A stretch of DNA of 64,000 nt from Streptomyces formicae (GTDB lineage Bacteria > Actinomycetota > Actinomycetes > Streptomycetales > Streptomycetaceae). Position numbers and translations under genes: made by a program. Below the pieces are notes generated by a model that saw only the letters and a program-made list of their open reading frames with translations, had not been told where the DNA came from and did no database searches. Within the stretch, counting starts at the first letter, position 1, and each line of letters opens with the position of its first letter. The stretch is taken from the NCBI RefSeq assembly GCF_022647665.1, contig NZ_CP071872.1, forward strand, positions 1,054,001-1,118,000, in the 5' to 3' direction. This document shows, piece after piece, positions 26,504-35,669 of the stretch.

Positions 26504-27337
26504 TCAGTGGACGTCGTCCTCTTCCGCCTCGAAGTCCCCCTCCGGGTCGAACTCGGTGATCATCAGCTCGAGGGCCGCCTGGTCCGGCGCGACCCACGGG
26601 GCGGTGCCCGCGACCGCGCCGAGTGTGTCGATCATGTGCGTGGTGACGCCCGGCGCCGGCGGCAGATGGGCGGAGAGGATCAGCCCGGGGTTCCGGTCCC
26701 GTATCGGCTGGAACGTGCCGAGGAACCTGCCGGGGTCGGTGTTCACCACCCACGGGCTGCCCACGGTGGCCCACAGCAGTTGCGCCGCCTCCACGTCCTC
26801 CGCGTCCACCTCGCTCACGTCCTCGGCCTCGGCGAGGTCCACGGTGGGCATGGGGCCGCCGAAGCAGTCGGAGCTGAAGCAGGCCCCCGACCGGTCGTCG
26901 AAGAAGGCGACGGTCGTGGGGTTGTCGTACAGCGGCGGCCGGAAGCCGGTGAGCGTACGGTCACCGACGTCCAGGGACTGCCCCGGGTTCAGCAGATGCA
27001 GCCGGTCGACGGGCAGGGGCCGCTCGCACGACAGGTACCCGGCGGTCCCGAAGGTGCAGACGACCCGCGCCCGGGGTGCTGCGGCGAGCAGAGCGTAGAT
27101 CCCCCCGGTGTGGTCCCGCTCCGGGTTCGTCAGCCAGATCCAGCGCACGTCGGCGGGGTCCAGCACGGACCCGAGCGTGGTCACGAAGTCGCGGCCGGGC
27201 AGTCCCAGCCCGGTGTCGACGACGACGGGCTCCGCGGCGAGCAGCACGAACGCGTTGACCGAGAGATACCCGAGTCCGGGCACCGGCAGGCTGTCGCTCA
27301 GGACGCCGATGTCGGGGCGGATTCTGTGTACGCGCAT
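26504..27337 (-). CDS. MBL-fold protein of the ODP/FprA-like group
   Basis: 277 residues with a metallo-beta-lactamase fold. The first metal motif is LTNPERDHTGG (Asn-x-Glu-x-Asp-His instead of HxHxDH), followed by the bridging Asp in FSSDCFGG and the final His in LSAHLPP. This N-E-D-H pattern marks the oxygen-binding di-iron branch rather than hydrolases. There is no flavodoxin or rubredoxin domain, so its redox partner is unknown. The C-terminus is acidic (EAEEDDVH). Start ATG 27337. Confidence 0.82.
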   Translation of the reverse strand: MRVHRIRPDIGVLSDSLPVPGLGYLSVNAFVLLAAEPVVVDTGLGLPGRDFVTTLGSVLDPADVRWIWLTNPERDHTGGIYALLAAAPRARVVCTFGTAGYLSCERPLPVDRLHLLNPGQSLDVGDRTLTGFRPPLYDNPTTVAFFDDRSGACFSSDCFGGPMPTVDLAEAEDVSEVDAEDVEAAQLLWATVGSPWVVNTDPGRFLGTFQPIRDRNPGLILSAHLPPAPGVTTHMIDTLGAVAGTAPWVAPDQAALELMITEFDPEGDFEAEEDDVH

Positions 27338-27410
27338 GTGTCCATGGTCTGCCCGGCCCCAGGCCCTCGCACCGCGAACCAGAGTGCCAGGGCGCGGGGA
27401 CGGGAGGGTC

Positions 27411-27680
27411 TCAGCCGACGCGGGCGCAGAGGTCGTCGGTGGTGGCGTGCGCCGTGGTCAGGGTCTTGTGCCCGGAGGCGCTGATCTCCATCGTGTACAC
27501 CCCGTCGACGACGTACAGCCCGCGCGGCAGCGTGCCCTTGTCCTCGCCGAAGCCGACGAGCACGGGCCCGAGCACCGACCAGAACTGCGAACCGTCGGCG
27601 CGGTACTCGATGACTGCCGTCCCGCTCGCGTCCGCGTCGTAGGCGCTCCCGGTGTCCTCGTTCGTGACCACCCGTACGAC
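27411..27680 (-). pseudogene. 3' remnant of an unknown gene
   Basis: About 88 codons of good-quality coding sequence (TNEDTGSAYDADASG, then QFWSVLGPVLVGFGE and GLYVVDGVYTMEISASG) end in a stop at 27411. There is no ribosome site or sensible start at the other end. The reading stops being protein-like at about 27680, just where the neighbour on the other strand begins, so the 5' part has been lost. I do not recognise the family; the beta-rich pattern suggests a secreted or binding domain. Confidence 0.5.
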
Positions 27681-27689
27681 AACACCTAA

Positions 27690-28172
27690 GCCGGCTGGGG
27701 CGGTGACATCCCCCTGCCCGGCTTGGACTGGCTGCGCCGCTACTCCACCCTCGCGGTGTGGACCGGCCATCTGGACCTCGCGGACGAGCACGACGTGGCC
27801 CGGCTGCTCGACCAGGCCGCGCACCGCCCCGCCGAGGCCGCCGCCGTACTCGACGAGGCCCGTGCGTTCCGCACCCGGCTGTACGCCTGCCTGACCGATC
27901 CGGACGACGCCCGCGCCTTCCGCGCGGTGGCGGACGCCGCGCAGGAGGCGGCCGGCCTGACGGTGCTGACCCGCGGCGACGACGGTCTCGCCCGCTGGCG
28001 CCTGCCGCCCGCCGCGGGCCTGCGGCTGCCCCTCCACGCGACGGCCCGCAGCGCCGCCGAACTCCTCGCTGACCCGCGGCGCTTCACGATCCGCCGCTGC
28101 CCGGCCGCGGACTGCGGCTGGCTCTTCCTCGACGAGGCCGGCCGGCGGCGGTGGTGCAGCCTGGCGACGTGC
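27690..28172 (+). pseudogene. Truncated ABATE/CGNR zinc-finger regulator
   Basis: The reading frame (LDWLRRYSTLAVWTGH onward) matches the ABATE helical domain, then TIRRCPAADCGWLFLD and RRWCSLATCG, the start of the CGNR zinc finger. An in-frame TAA lies directly upstream and the family's N-terminal segment is missing. At the 3' end the finger breaks after CG, where sequence of the downstream reductase gene begins, so the CGNR motif and basic tail are lost. Both ends are deleted and the gene cannot be functional as a regulator. Confidence 0.6.
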
Positions 28173-28177
28173 GGGCG

Positions 28178-29305
28178 TCAGGGGGTCTCGTCGCCCCACT
28201 CGGCCACGGGATAGTCCACGTAGCCGGCGGCCCCGCCGACGTAGTACGTGCGGGGGTCGCCGGCCGACGGCTCGCGGTCCAGGGCGAAGCGGGCGACGAG
28301 GTCGGGGTTGGCGATGAAGTGCGTGGCGTACGAGACGGCGTCGGCGATCCCCGCCTCGATGACGGCGTTCCCGGACGCGCGGTCGAAGCCGTGGTTGACG
28401 ATCAGCGGGCCGTCGAAGCGGCGCCGGTAGCGTGCGAACGCGGCCGGGTCGGGGGCGGCGCCCGGAGCGGCCGGGCCGGGGCCGCGCAGGTGCAGGTAGG
28501 CCACGGACCGGTCGTTGAGCTCCGTCACGACGTCGTCGTAGTCGGCGAGTGTCGCTTCGTCGGCGGTGAAGCGGTCGCCCGACGTCCAGTACGGCGACAG
28601 TCGCACGCCGACGCACCGCCCGGCCCAGGGCGCCGCGACCGCGTCGACGATCTCCAGCAGCAGGCGCCGGCGGCCGGCGGGGCCGTTGCCGTAGGCGTCG
28701 GTGCGCAGGTTCAGCCGTGGGTTGAGGAACTGCGGGATCAGGAACGGCCCGAGGGCGTGCACCTCCACCCCGTCGAACCCGGCGCGCCGGGCGTTCTCCG
28801 CGGCGGCACCGTAGTCCGAGACCGTGCGCTCGATCTCCGTGAGGGTCATCGCCCGCGGGGTCACGGTCTCCTTGCGCCCGCCCCGCGTGTACGTCGTCTC
28901 GTGCGGGTCGACCGCCGAAGGACCCGCCGGCATTCCGCCCCCGAGGTGATCGGGGTGCGAGACGGCGCCGGTGTGCCAGAGCTGGAGCACGATACGGCCG
29001 CCGAGGGCGTGGACCACGTCGGTGACCCGGCGCCATCCGGCGGTCTGCTCCTCGCTGTAGATGCCGGGGACGTCGACGAAGCCGATCGCCTGCTCGCCGA
29101 TCCAGGTCCCCTCGGTGACGATCAGCCCGGCGGTGGCCCGCTGACCGTAGTAGACGGCGTGCAGCCGCGTCGGCACGAGCCCGGGGTCGGCGGCGCGGGC
29201 GCGGGTGGCCGGGGCCATCACGATCCGGTTGGGCAGCCGGAGACCGCCCAGGTCGACGGGGCGCAGGAGCGGCTGGTCGAGAGCGGTGGGCTGGATCGTG
29301 GTCAT
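28178..29305 (-). CDS. Old yellow enzyme family alkene reductase
   Basis: A 375-residue FMN protein reducing activated C=C bonds with NAD(P)H. The TIM-barrel landmarks are NRIVMAPATRARA, QLWHTGAVSHPDHLGG, and the FMN/phosphate C-terminal region IVNHGFDRASGNAVI with SYATHFIANPDLVARF. The usual H-x-x-N/H substrate-binding pair reads VEVHALG (His kept, Asn replaced by Gly), and GR of HVGR is GA, so substrate handling may differ. It is divergent from a sigma-factor gene, a frequent pairing for oxidoreductases and ECF41-type sigma factors. Confidence 0.88.
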   Translation of the reverse strand: MTTIQPTALDQPLLRPVDLGGLRLPNRIVMAPATRARAADPGLVPTRLHAVYYGQRATAGLIVTEGTWIGEQAIGFVDVPGIYSEEQTAGWRRVTDVVHALGGRIVLQLWHTGAVSHPDHLGGGMPAGPSAVDPHETTYTRGGRKETVTPRAMTLTEIERTVSDYGAAAENARRAGFDGVEVHALGPFLIPQFLNPRLNLRTDAYGNGPAGRRRLLLEIVDAVAAPWAGRCVGVRLSPYWTSGDRFTADEATLADYDDVVTELNDRSVAYLHLRGPGPAAPGAAPDPAAFARYRRRFDGPLIVNHGFDRASGNAVIEAGIADAVSYATHFIANPDLVARFALDREPSAGDPRTYYVGGAAGYVDYPVAEWGDETP

Positions 29306-29385
29306 GGTGCGTCTCTCCTCGTTGTCACCTTGGAGGGGTGGGATCCGTCATGGAGGTGACGGGATGTGGCGAGGAAAGGTGACCG

Positions 29386-30373
29386 ATGGACGAGGCGACG
29401 GGGCCGGCGGGGCCGAGCGGGCCGGCGGAGCCGACGGGGCCGACGGGGCCGACGGGGCCGAGCGAGCAGGGCGGACGGGACCGGCCGCCGGCCGGGCAGG
29501 ACGGGCTGGCGCGGCGCTTCGAAGGGCACCGTACCCACCTGCGGGCGGTCGCGTACCGCATGCTCGGCTCACTCAGCGACGCGGACGACGCCGTCCAGGA
29601 GACCTGGCTGCGACTCAGCCGCACCGACGCCGACGCTGTCGAGAACCTGGCCGGCTGGCTGCGGACGGTCCTCTCACGCGTCTGCCTCGACATGCTGCGT
29701 TCCGGTACGAGGCGACGGGAGGAGCCGGTGGGCGAGCGCCTGCCCGAACCGGCCGCGCCCGCCACCGCCGACGCCGCCGGCAGCCCTGAGAACGAGGCGC
29801 TCCTCGCGGAGTCCGTCGGCAGGGCGCTGCTCGTCGTGCTCGACACGCTGGGTCCGGCCGAACGCGTCGCGTTCGTGCTGCACGACCTCTTCGCGGTGCC
29901 GTTCGACGAGATCGCCCCCATCGTGGAACGCACCCCGGTCGCCGCGAAGAAGCTCGCCAGCCGCGCCCGCCACAAGATCCGGGGCACCCCCGCCCTCCCC
30001 GCCGCCGAACTCGCCCGCCACCGCCACGTCGTCGACGCCTTCCTCGCCGCCTCCCGCACCGGCGACCTCGCCGCCCTCCTTACGCTCCTCGCCCCCGACG
30101 TCGTCCGCCGCGCCGACCCCGCGGTCCTCCCCCGGGCACCCCGCCCCTCCTCCGCGGCGCCCGCGCCGTGGCCGAGGAAACCGCCGTCCTCGGCCGCCGC
30201 GCCCGCTTCGCCGAACCGGCCCTCGTCAACGGCACCATCGGCGCGATCATCGCCCCCGCGGCCGCCTCCGCGTCGCCCTCACCATCACGGTCGAGGACGC
30301 CCTCATCACGTCGTACGAGGTGATCGCGGACCCGGAGCGGCTGAGAGGGCTGGAGCTGGCGGTGCTCGGGTGA
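29386..30373 (+). pseudogene. ECF41-like sigma factor with C-terminal SnoaL domain, two frameshifts
   Basis: It starts with a low-complexity (GPTGPTGP) segment, then region 2 (RAVAYRMLGSLSDADDAVQE, WLRTVLSRVCLDMLR) and region 4 (LGPAERVAFVLHDLFAVPFD, ARHKIRG), then a SnoaL-like extension. At about 30130 the extension continues in a second frame (ARAVAEETAVLGRRARFA), and at about 30260 in a third (RLRVALTITVEDALITSYEV) to the stop at 30373. Each switch is explained by one missing C in a run of C. Adding both bases gives exactly 330 codons. The sigma core is intact but the regulatory tail is garbled. Confidence 0.75.
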
Positions 30374-30622
30374 CGTTGCGGTCGCGGTCGCGGGCTGGAG
30401 CGGACCAGGCTGAGCCGCTCCGGCGCGCCGTGGTCCCCGGCCGGACCAAGTCGGCGGTGATCTCGATATCGGCGTGGGTCCTGCGGAGCAACGCCAGTCG
30501 GGCGGCGGCCTGGTCGTGCATGTTGATGCGACGCCGGACGTACGGCACTGCCGACCCGTCCTCGTCGACCTCGAACGCGGAGACGTGCGGATGGGATTGG
30601 GGCCAAGCCCTGACTACGTGGG
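30374..30622. other. Intergenic with possible gene remnant
   Basis: 249 bp. The reverse strand reads protein-like (HPHVSAFEVDEDG, then YVRRRINMHDQAAARLALL) without a normal start and runs into the sigma-gene 3' end. It may be another truncated gene, family unknown. Confidence 0.3.
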
Positions 30623-31191
30623 CTACGGGAAGACGCCGGCCAGGAGGGCCTTGGCCTCGACCTCCCGCGCGAGCCCTACCCGGAATTCCTGTTCAGCCAG
30701 CACCAGCATGCCGTTCACCCCGCGAACGGTTCCCGCTGACCCATCGGCCGAGATCAGCCCGGCCGATCGCATCGCGAGCAGCAGCCGGTCCGGTGCAGAT
30801 CCGTATCGGATCCACGGCATGCCCGGGTCGAAGGAGCAGACTTCCTCGCCATTCACGGCATAGGAGAACCACGGTATGGCGGCCGTGCTGACCAAGGCCA
30901 CCATCTCGGTGCCGACTGAGACCGAGCCGATGACCCCCTCATCGAGTACATGCGCGGCCCAGCTCTGGATGGCGAAGGCCCAGCCGTCGCACTCGCCCGC
31001 GCGCAGGACCTCGCCGGCGTCGTCCTCCAGCTCATGCTCTTCGGCGTCCTCGCGCGTCATCGGTGATGCGGCTGCTTCACAGCCCAGGCGAGCGAGCGGC
31101 TCTGCGGGCTGCACATCACGGGCAAAGACGACCGAGAATCCTTGGGGTAGCACTCCGCCAGCCACTGCACACCGTCCGACGACACCGTCAT
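30623..31191 (-). pseudogene. DUF6461-like hypothetical protein with a probable 5' frameshift
   Basis: Most of the gene reads well (GFSVVFARDVQPAEPLARLG, GWAFAIQSWAAHVLDEGV, SFDPGMPWIRYGSAPDRLL), which I associate with DUF6461. From ATG 31191 another frame gives MTVSSDGVQWLAECYPK, a typical start for the family, and the two join at about 31140 if one G is restored. The corrected length is exactly 190 codons. A GTG start in the long frame avoids the shift but gives an untypical N-terminus. Function unknown. Confidence 0.55.
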
Positions 31192-31364
31192 GCCTTTCTG
31201 CCACAGTGGCAGTCAGGCTAGTCCGTGAGAACAGGGCCGGTTGGACGGGTACGGAATCGCTCGGAGCCCTCGCGCGTTGCAGCAGGTGGGTAGGGAATGC
31301 CGGTGGTGCGTGAACCGAGCAGCCCGAGTGACCGAGCTGAGCTGACACATATTGGAGGGCTGCA

Positions 31365-31877
31365 ATGGCGGCGCAGATGCAGAGGGCCGTGCTGGCGGGC
31401 GGATGCTTCTGGGGGATGCAGGACCTGATCCGCCGGCATCCGGGCGTGACGGCGACGCGGGTCGGATACACCGGGGGAGACGTGCCGAACGCGACGTACC
31501 GTAACCACGGCACGCACGCGGAGGCCATCGAGATTCTTTTCGATCCCGAGCAGACCGACTTCCGCGCGATCCTGGAGCTCTTCTTCCAGATTCACGACCC
31601 GAGCACCAGGAACCGCCAGGGCAACGACATCGGCCTCAGCTACCGCTCGGCGATCTACTACGTGGATGACGAGCAGAAGCGGATCGCCGAGGACACGATC
31701 GCGGATGTGGACGCCTCCGGGCTGTGGCCGGGCAAGGTCGTCACCGAGGTCGAGCCGGTCGGCCCCTTCTGGGAGGCCGAGCCCGAGCACCAGGACTACC
31801 TGGAGCGGTACCCGGAGGGCTACACCTGCCACTTCCCGCGCCCGGGATGGCGGCTGCCCGCCCGAGCGGAGGGCTGA
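31365..31877 (+). CDS. msrA: Peptide-methionine (S)-S-oxide reductase
   Basis: Repairs methionine-S-sulfoxide in proteins after oxidative damage. The 170-residue protein has the catalytic [11 protein letters not shown] (Cys about residue 14), [21 protein letters not shown] and the usual [12 protein letters not shown]. The C-terminal GYTCHF may carry the resolving Cys. ATG 31365 is preceded by GGAGG. It is intact although flanked by broken genes on both sides. Confidence 0.95.
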   Translation: MAAQMQRAVLAGGCFWGMQDLIRRHPGVTATRVGYTGGDVPNATYRNHGTHAEAIEILFDPEQTDFRAILELFFQIHDPSTRNRQGNDIGLSYRSAIYYVDDEQKRIAEDTIADVDASGLWPGKVVTEVEPVGPFWEAEPEHQDYLERYPEGYTCHFPRPGWRLPARAEG

Positions 31878-31919
31878 TCGTGCGAGGCCGCCCGGCGGCG
31901 GGCGCAGGCTCACTGGGCG

Positions 31920-32473
31920 TCAGCGCGGTTGCTGGAGGAAGGCGGTAAGAGGCGCTGTGAGTTCGGCAGGCGCGTCTTCCTGGACGAGGTGCCCCGCACC
32001 GGCGATCCGCTCAAGTCGTGCGCCCGGGATGCGGTCGGCGAGCTCGCGTCCTTTCGCCACGGGAATCCAGGTGTCGTCCTGGCCCCAGCAGACCAGTGTG
32101 GGGATGCCGATCTCGCCGTACCGGTCCTGCACCTCGTCGGTGTAGAGCTGGTCGACCTGGGCGATCTGCCGGTAGAAGGCCGCCTGGCCGAGGTCGCCGA
32201 GCCAGGGCCGGACGAGCCGTCGAGGACTGCCGGGTGCAGGCCGGGACTGCTGGCCGAACTTACGTACCCGCGCACCAGGGCATGGTGCAGGGCGGGCGGC
32301 AGCTGCTCGAAGACCTCGGACTGCTCGCCGACAAGCCGGAAGAACGGCGACCCCCACGGCGCCAGCGCGACCGGGTCGACCAGAGCGAGCGCGCGATAGC
32401 GGGCGCCGTGCAGCAGATGCGCCCGCAAGGAAACGGCACCGCGAAATCGTGGGCGACCACCCAGGGGTTCCTC
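31920..32473 (-). pseudogene. 5'-truncated, frameshifted alpha/beta hydrolase
   Basis: The C-terminal two thirds of an alpha/beta hydrolase (haloalkane-dehalogenase/epoxide-hydrolase-like): NPWVVAHDF, then AVSLRAHLLHGARYRALALV and VRPWLGDLGQAAFYRQIAQVD, then GIPTLVCWGQDDTWIP (acid region) and IAGAGHLVQEDAP (catalytic His). Frame switches at about 32440 (inside the former nucleophile-elbow region) and 32217 each need one restored base. The N-terminal third is missing; instead the reading continues into another gene fragment at about 32473. Confidence 0.65.
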
Positions 32474-32985
32474 CAAGCTCCAGTGCCGGAACTGATCCAG
32501 CGCCGCCGTCGGCCGGTCCTGGAGGACCAGGAGGAACGCCAGCAGGTGGCGGACGTCGGCCAGGTAGGGGTGGTGCGGCGGGGCGGCCGCCGCGTCCGCG
32601 ATCGTGGCGTCGACCGCCGCCACGAGCTCCGGGGTGCGGTAGGCGTCGACGGGGGTCGGGCGGGGGCGGTGCTCCCACCAGGCCCACAGGCGCAGCGCGC
32701 TCAGGAGCGTGCCCGCGGGGGGCGGCGGAGGCGGACTTCTCGGCGAAGTCGGAGGCCAGCTCGGCCGAGCCGTGCCACTTGGCGCACCAGTACTGGAGGG
32801 CGCTGCGGTGCGCCTCGTAGTGGTACGGGTCCCTGGCGGTCAGCTCCGTCCACAGCCTGTGCATGTCCTCGTGCGGGCGGCGCAGGCCGACTCCGTGCCA
32901 GATGTCGTGGACGTACGGTGACGGGTCCGCCGGGTTGAGCGCCTTGGCGCGATCGATCACCTCGCCCGGAGCGCAGCAGCACGTT
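32474..32985 (-). pseudogene. Truncated paralogue of the 34.6-kb helical-repeat protein
   Basis: The fragment reads IDRAKALNPADPSPY, AHRSALQYWCAKWHGSAEL and, after a frame switch in a C-run at about 32716, LAFLLVLQDRPTAALDQFRHW. It aligns with the second half of the intact 367-residue gene at 34566-35669 (there LAALHYWCEKWHGSREEA and HVRHLLVLFLVRMQRWAEA). The N-terminal half and the C-terminal end are missing, and the 3' end is fused to the hydrolase remnant. Confidence 0.6.
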
Positions 32986-33153
32986 GTGGGAACGCTCGCG
33001 CGCGTGTGGGGGGACGGTGAGTGTCGCGCGACGAAGTCGCAGGTGGCAAGGCGGTTCGCACGGTGCGGGGCCGCTGGTGGCGCAGACGCGTGCAAGGGTG
33101 CGCAGTCGGCCCGGGTGCCGCGCCGGGCAGTGGTTCCGCTCGTTTACGGTCCC

Positions 33154-33159
33154 TATACT
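33154..33159 (+). promoter_or_regulatory. Candidate -10 box for the acyltransferase gene
   Basis: TATACT in an otherwise GC-rich stretch about 95 bp before the acyltransferase ATG. The -35 region is not clear. Confidence 0.35.
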
Positions 33160-33171
33160 CTGGCGACATTT

Positions 33172-33235
33172 GCTCGACCAGTAGCTCGACCGAGAGCTCG
33201 GTCAGCGGCTCGACCGACAGCTCGACCGACAGAGG
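33172..33235. repeat. CTCGACCGACAG-type direct repeats
   Basis: Four imperfect copies of GCTCGACC(A/G)AG/ACAG in tandem, in the leader of the acyltransferase gene. Confidence 0.6.
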
Positions 33236-33249
33236 GCGAACCCGACTTC

Positions 33250-34422
33250 ATGACCCAGCCGACGGCCACCGCACCGCCCTCCCGGCCTGCTCGTCTCGAC
33301 TCCCTCACCGGACTGCGCTGGTGGGCGGCGTTCGCCGTCTTCGCGCACCACATGACGAACCTGGCGCCGCTGCCGATCCACGACGTGGTCGGGTTCGGCA
33401 AGTACGGCGTGACGCTCTTCTTCGTCCTGTCGGGCTTCGTCCTGACCTGGTCGGCGCGGCCCGGCGTCACGGCACCCACCTTCTACTGGCGGCGCTTCGC
33501 CCGTATCTATCCGGCGCACTTCGTGGCGCTGCTGCTGGCGCTTCCCGTGTTCTACAGCTTCAGCCCCGACCCCGCCCAGGGGTGGGTCAAGCCGGTCAGC
33601 GTCGGCATCCTGCTGCTCTCCGTTCCCCTGATCCAGGGCTGGTGGCGCGACCCGGTCCTGCTGTACTCGGGAAACCCGGCGGCATGGACGCTCACCTGCG
33701 AGTTCTTCTTCTACGCCCTCTTCCCGGCGCTGCACCGCGTCTTCCGGCGGCTGCGGGTCCGCGGGGCGCTGGTGGCCACGGTGCTCGGCTTCGCCGCGGC
33801 CTTCGGGTACCGCATCCTCGTGTGGTCCCACCCGGATTCCTGGGCGGCGACGCTACCGCTCCCGGTGGTGCGGCTGAGCGAGTTCGTCATCGGCATCGCC
33901 ATCGCCCGCGCCATGCTCTCGGGATGGCGGGTCCGCCTCGCGCCGATCTGGGTCGTCCTGGGCTCCGCGGCCCTCGTCGGCTGGCTGACCACGACCGCCG
34001 ACCGGCCTGCCGGCAGCACCTTGGCCGCCTTCGTGCGGGTCACCCAGGAAGAGTGGATCATCTTCGCCTGCGCGGCGATGATCGCGACCGTCGCCTGGCG
34101 TGACCTCACCGGCCGCCGGTCGCTGCTGCGCCGGCGTCCGCTGGTGCTGCTCGGCGAGTGGTCGTACGCCTTCTACCTCGTCCACGCGACCTTCGTCTAC
34201 ACCGCCCGCGACCTGTTCGGGAAGGAGACGGTGGCCTGGTCGAACCTCCAGTGGTACGCGGCTCTGCTCGCCGTCTCGCTCGCCGGGGCCGCCGCCCTGC
34301 ACTACGCGGTGGAGCGTCCGCTGGAGCGCCGGCTGCGGGTCTGGTGGGACCGCCGCCGGATGGACGGGGCGGCGATTCCGGCGGCGCGCACCGCGGAATC
34401 GCGCCAGAGCGCCGGCGTCTGA
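33250..34422 (+). CDS. Membrane acyltransferase (acyltransferase 3 / OafA-YrhL family)
   Basis: A 390-residue integral membrane protein that transfers acyl groups to extracytoplasmic sugars or antibiotics. It begins with RLDSLTGLRWWAAFAVFAHH, whose R and H are the conserved catalytic pair, then YGVTLFFVLSGFVLTWS and FYWRRFARIYPAHF. About ten hydrophobic segments follow, ending EWSYAFYLVHATFVY and the YAVERPLERRL close of the family. There is no periplasmic SGNH domain. The acceptor is unknown. The first codons after the stop are tandemly repeated. Confidence 0.9.
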   Translation: MTQPTATAPPSRPARLDSLTGLRWWAAFAVFAHHMTNLAPLPIHDVVGFGKYGVTLFFVLSGFVLTWSARPGVTAPTFYWRRFARIYPAHFVALLLALPVFYSFSPDPAQGWVKPVSVGILLLSVPLIQGWWRDPVLLYSGNPAAWTLTCEFFFYALFPALHRVFRRLRVRGALVATVLGFAAAFGYRILVWSHPDSWAATLPLPVVRLSEFVIGIAIARAMLSGWRVRLAPIWVVLGSAALVGWLTTTADRPAGSTLAAFVRVTQEEWIIFACAAMIATVAWRDLTGRRSLLRRRPLVLLGEWSYAFYLVHATFVYTARDLFGKETVAWSNLQWYAALLAVSLAGAAALHYAVERPLERRLRVWWDRRRMDGAAIPAARTAESRQSAGV

Positions 34423-34463
34423 GCGAAGACGCCCGCTGAGCGAAGGCGCCCACCGAGCGAAGG
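34419..34463. repeat. 17-18-bp tandem repeat starting at a stop codon
   Basis: CTGAGCGAAGACGCCCG, CTGAGCGAAGGCGCCCAC and a partial third unit. The first unit contains the acyltransferase stop TGA (34420-34422). Confidence 0.7.
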
Positions 34464-34470
34464 CCCCCCG

Positions 34471-34549
34471 CCGGCCCCGCCGGGCCCGCCGGCCCCACGC
34501 CGGCCCCACGCCGGCCCCACGCCGGCCCTCACCGGCCCCGCCGGCCGGA
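34471..34549. repeat. 11-bp CCGGCCCCACG repeats
   Basis: Three to four direct 11-bp units with GCCGG-rich degenerate flanks, between two convergent genes. Confidence 0.7.
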
Positions 34550-34565
34550 CGCCCCCGTCGAGCCG

Positions 34566-35669
34566 TCAGTGCAGCAGCGTCGCCGGGCTGCCCCCGTTCG
34601 CCTCGTACCCCGCCACCGCCAGCGCCCGGTACACCGTGTACTCCGCCGCCGGATCGCCGCCGTGGGTCCACGGCAGCGCCCCGACGTGGCCGTCCACGCG
34701 CACCAGTTGGTGCATCGCCTCGGCCCAGCGCTGCATGCGGACGAGGAAGAGGACCAGCAGATGCCGTACGTGCGGGAGCACCGGGTCCTCGGAGCGGGCC
34801 GAGTACGTCGCGTGCAGCGCGCCCTCGACGGCCTTCGTCACGACCGCGCTCTCGTAGAAGCCCGCCACCAGGTTGACCTCGGGCAGGTGCTCGTACACGG
34901 CGAACAGCGGCAGCGCGGCGAGCAGTGAGCCCTCGGGGGCGCGGGCCGCGGCCGTCGTCGCGAAGTGGTCGGCCTCCTCGCGGGAGCCGTGCCACTTCTC
35001 GCACCAGTAGTGCAGGGCGGCGAGGTGGGCGCCCATGTGCGCGGGCGCACGGTCGATGACCTTCGCCCACACCTGGTCGAACTGGTCGTGGGGGTAGCCG
35101 AGTCCGCGGGCGGCGGCGAGTTCGACGATGTACGGAACGGGGTCACCGGGGGCCAGCAGGGCCGCCTCGGAGCAGACCGAGCGGGCCTCCTCCAGGATGA
35201 TCCGGAAGTCGTCCGTCCCGGCCGACGACGAGCGCCACGCCTGTTGCACCAGGAACTCGGCGTGCACGGCAGCGCCGCCCGCGTCCTTCGGCGACTCCGC
35301 GCGCCAGGTGCGCAGCCAGGAACCGCCGGAGCCCGGCTGCTGCTGGAGCTCCAGCGACGCCGCGCCCGCGAACGCCTGCACGCGCTGCCAGCGCAGCTCG
35401 CCCTCCTTGGGCGTGCCCGCGAGCAGCTGCGATGCGGCCCGCCAGTCCTGGGTGCGCTGCACGACGTCGAGGACGTCCAGGAGGTCCTGGTCGGGGCCGG
35501 GGAGCCGCAGATCGAGCAGCTCCTGCCGTACGAAGCCGTAGGCCGCGGGGTCCGCGGCGTCGGGCGAGCCGGGGGCGACCTGCCGGATGCCGCCGCGGCG
35601 GCGCAGGACGTACGGGCCGAGGACCGCGGCGAACAGACACATCGCGATCAGGAACCAGAGAATCTCCAT
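34566..35669 (-). CDS. Membrane-anchored helical-repeat hypothetical protein
   Basis: 367 residues. One N-terminal membrane helix (MEILWFLIAMCLFAAVLGPYVLRRR) is followed by a soluble all-helical region with TPR-like spacing. The most distinctive segment is LAALHYWCEKWHGSREEA, near residue 230, shared with a degenerate copy 2 kb away. It may belong to the DUF4034-type group, but I am not certain. No catalytic motif. It is divergent from the cystathionine gamma-synthase gene with only about 60 bp between the starts. Confidence 0.7.
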   Translation of the reverse strand: MEILWFLIAMCLFAAVLGPYVLRRRGGIRQVAPGSPDAADPAAYGFVRQELLDLRLPGPDQDLLDVLDVVQRTQDWRAASQLLAGTPKEGELRWQRVQAFAGAASLELQQQPGSGGSWLRTWRAESPKDAGGAAVHAEFLVQQAWRSSSAGTDDFRIILEEARSVCSEAALLAPGDPVPYIVELAAARGLGYPHDQFDQVWAKVIDRAPAHMGAHLAALHYWCEKWHGSREEADHFATTAAARAPEGSLLAALPLFAVYEHLPEVNLVAGFYESAVVTKAVEGALHATYSARSEDPVLPHVRHLLVLFLVRMQRWAEAMHQLVRVDGHVGALPWTHGGDPAAEYTVYRALAVAGYEANGGSPATLLH

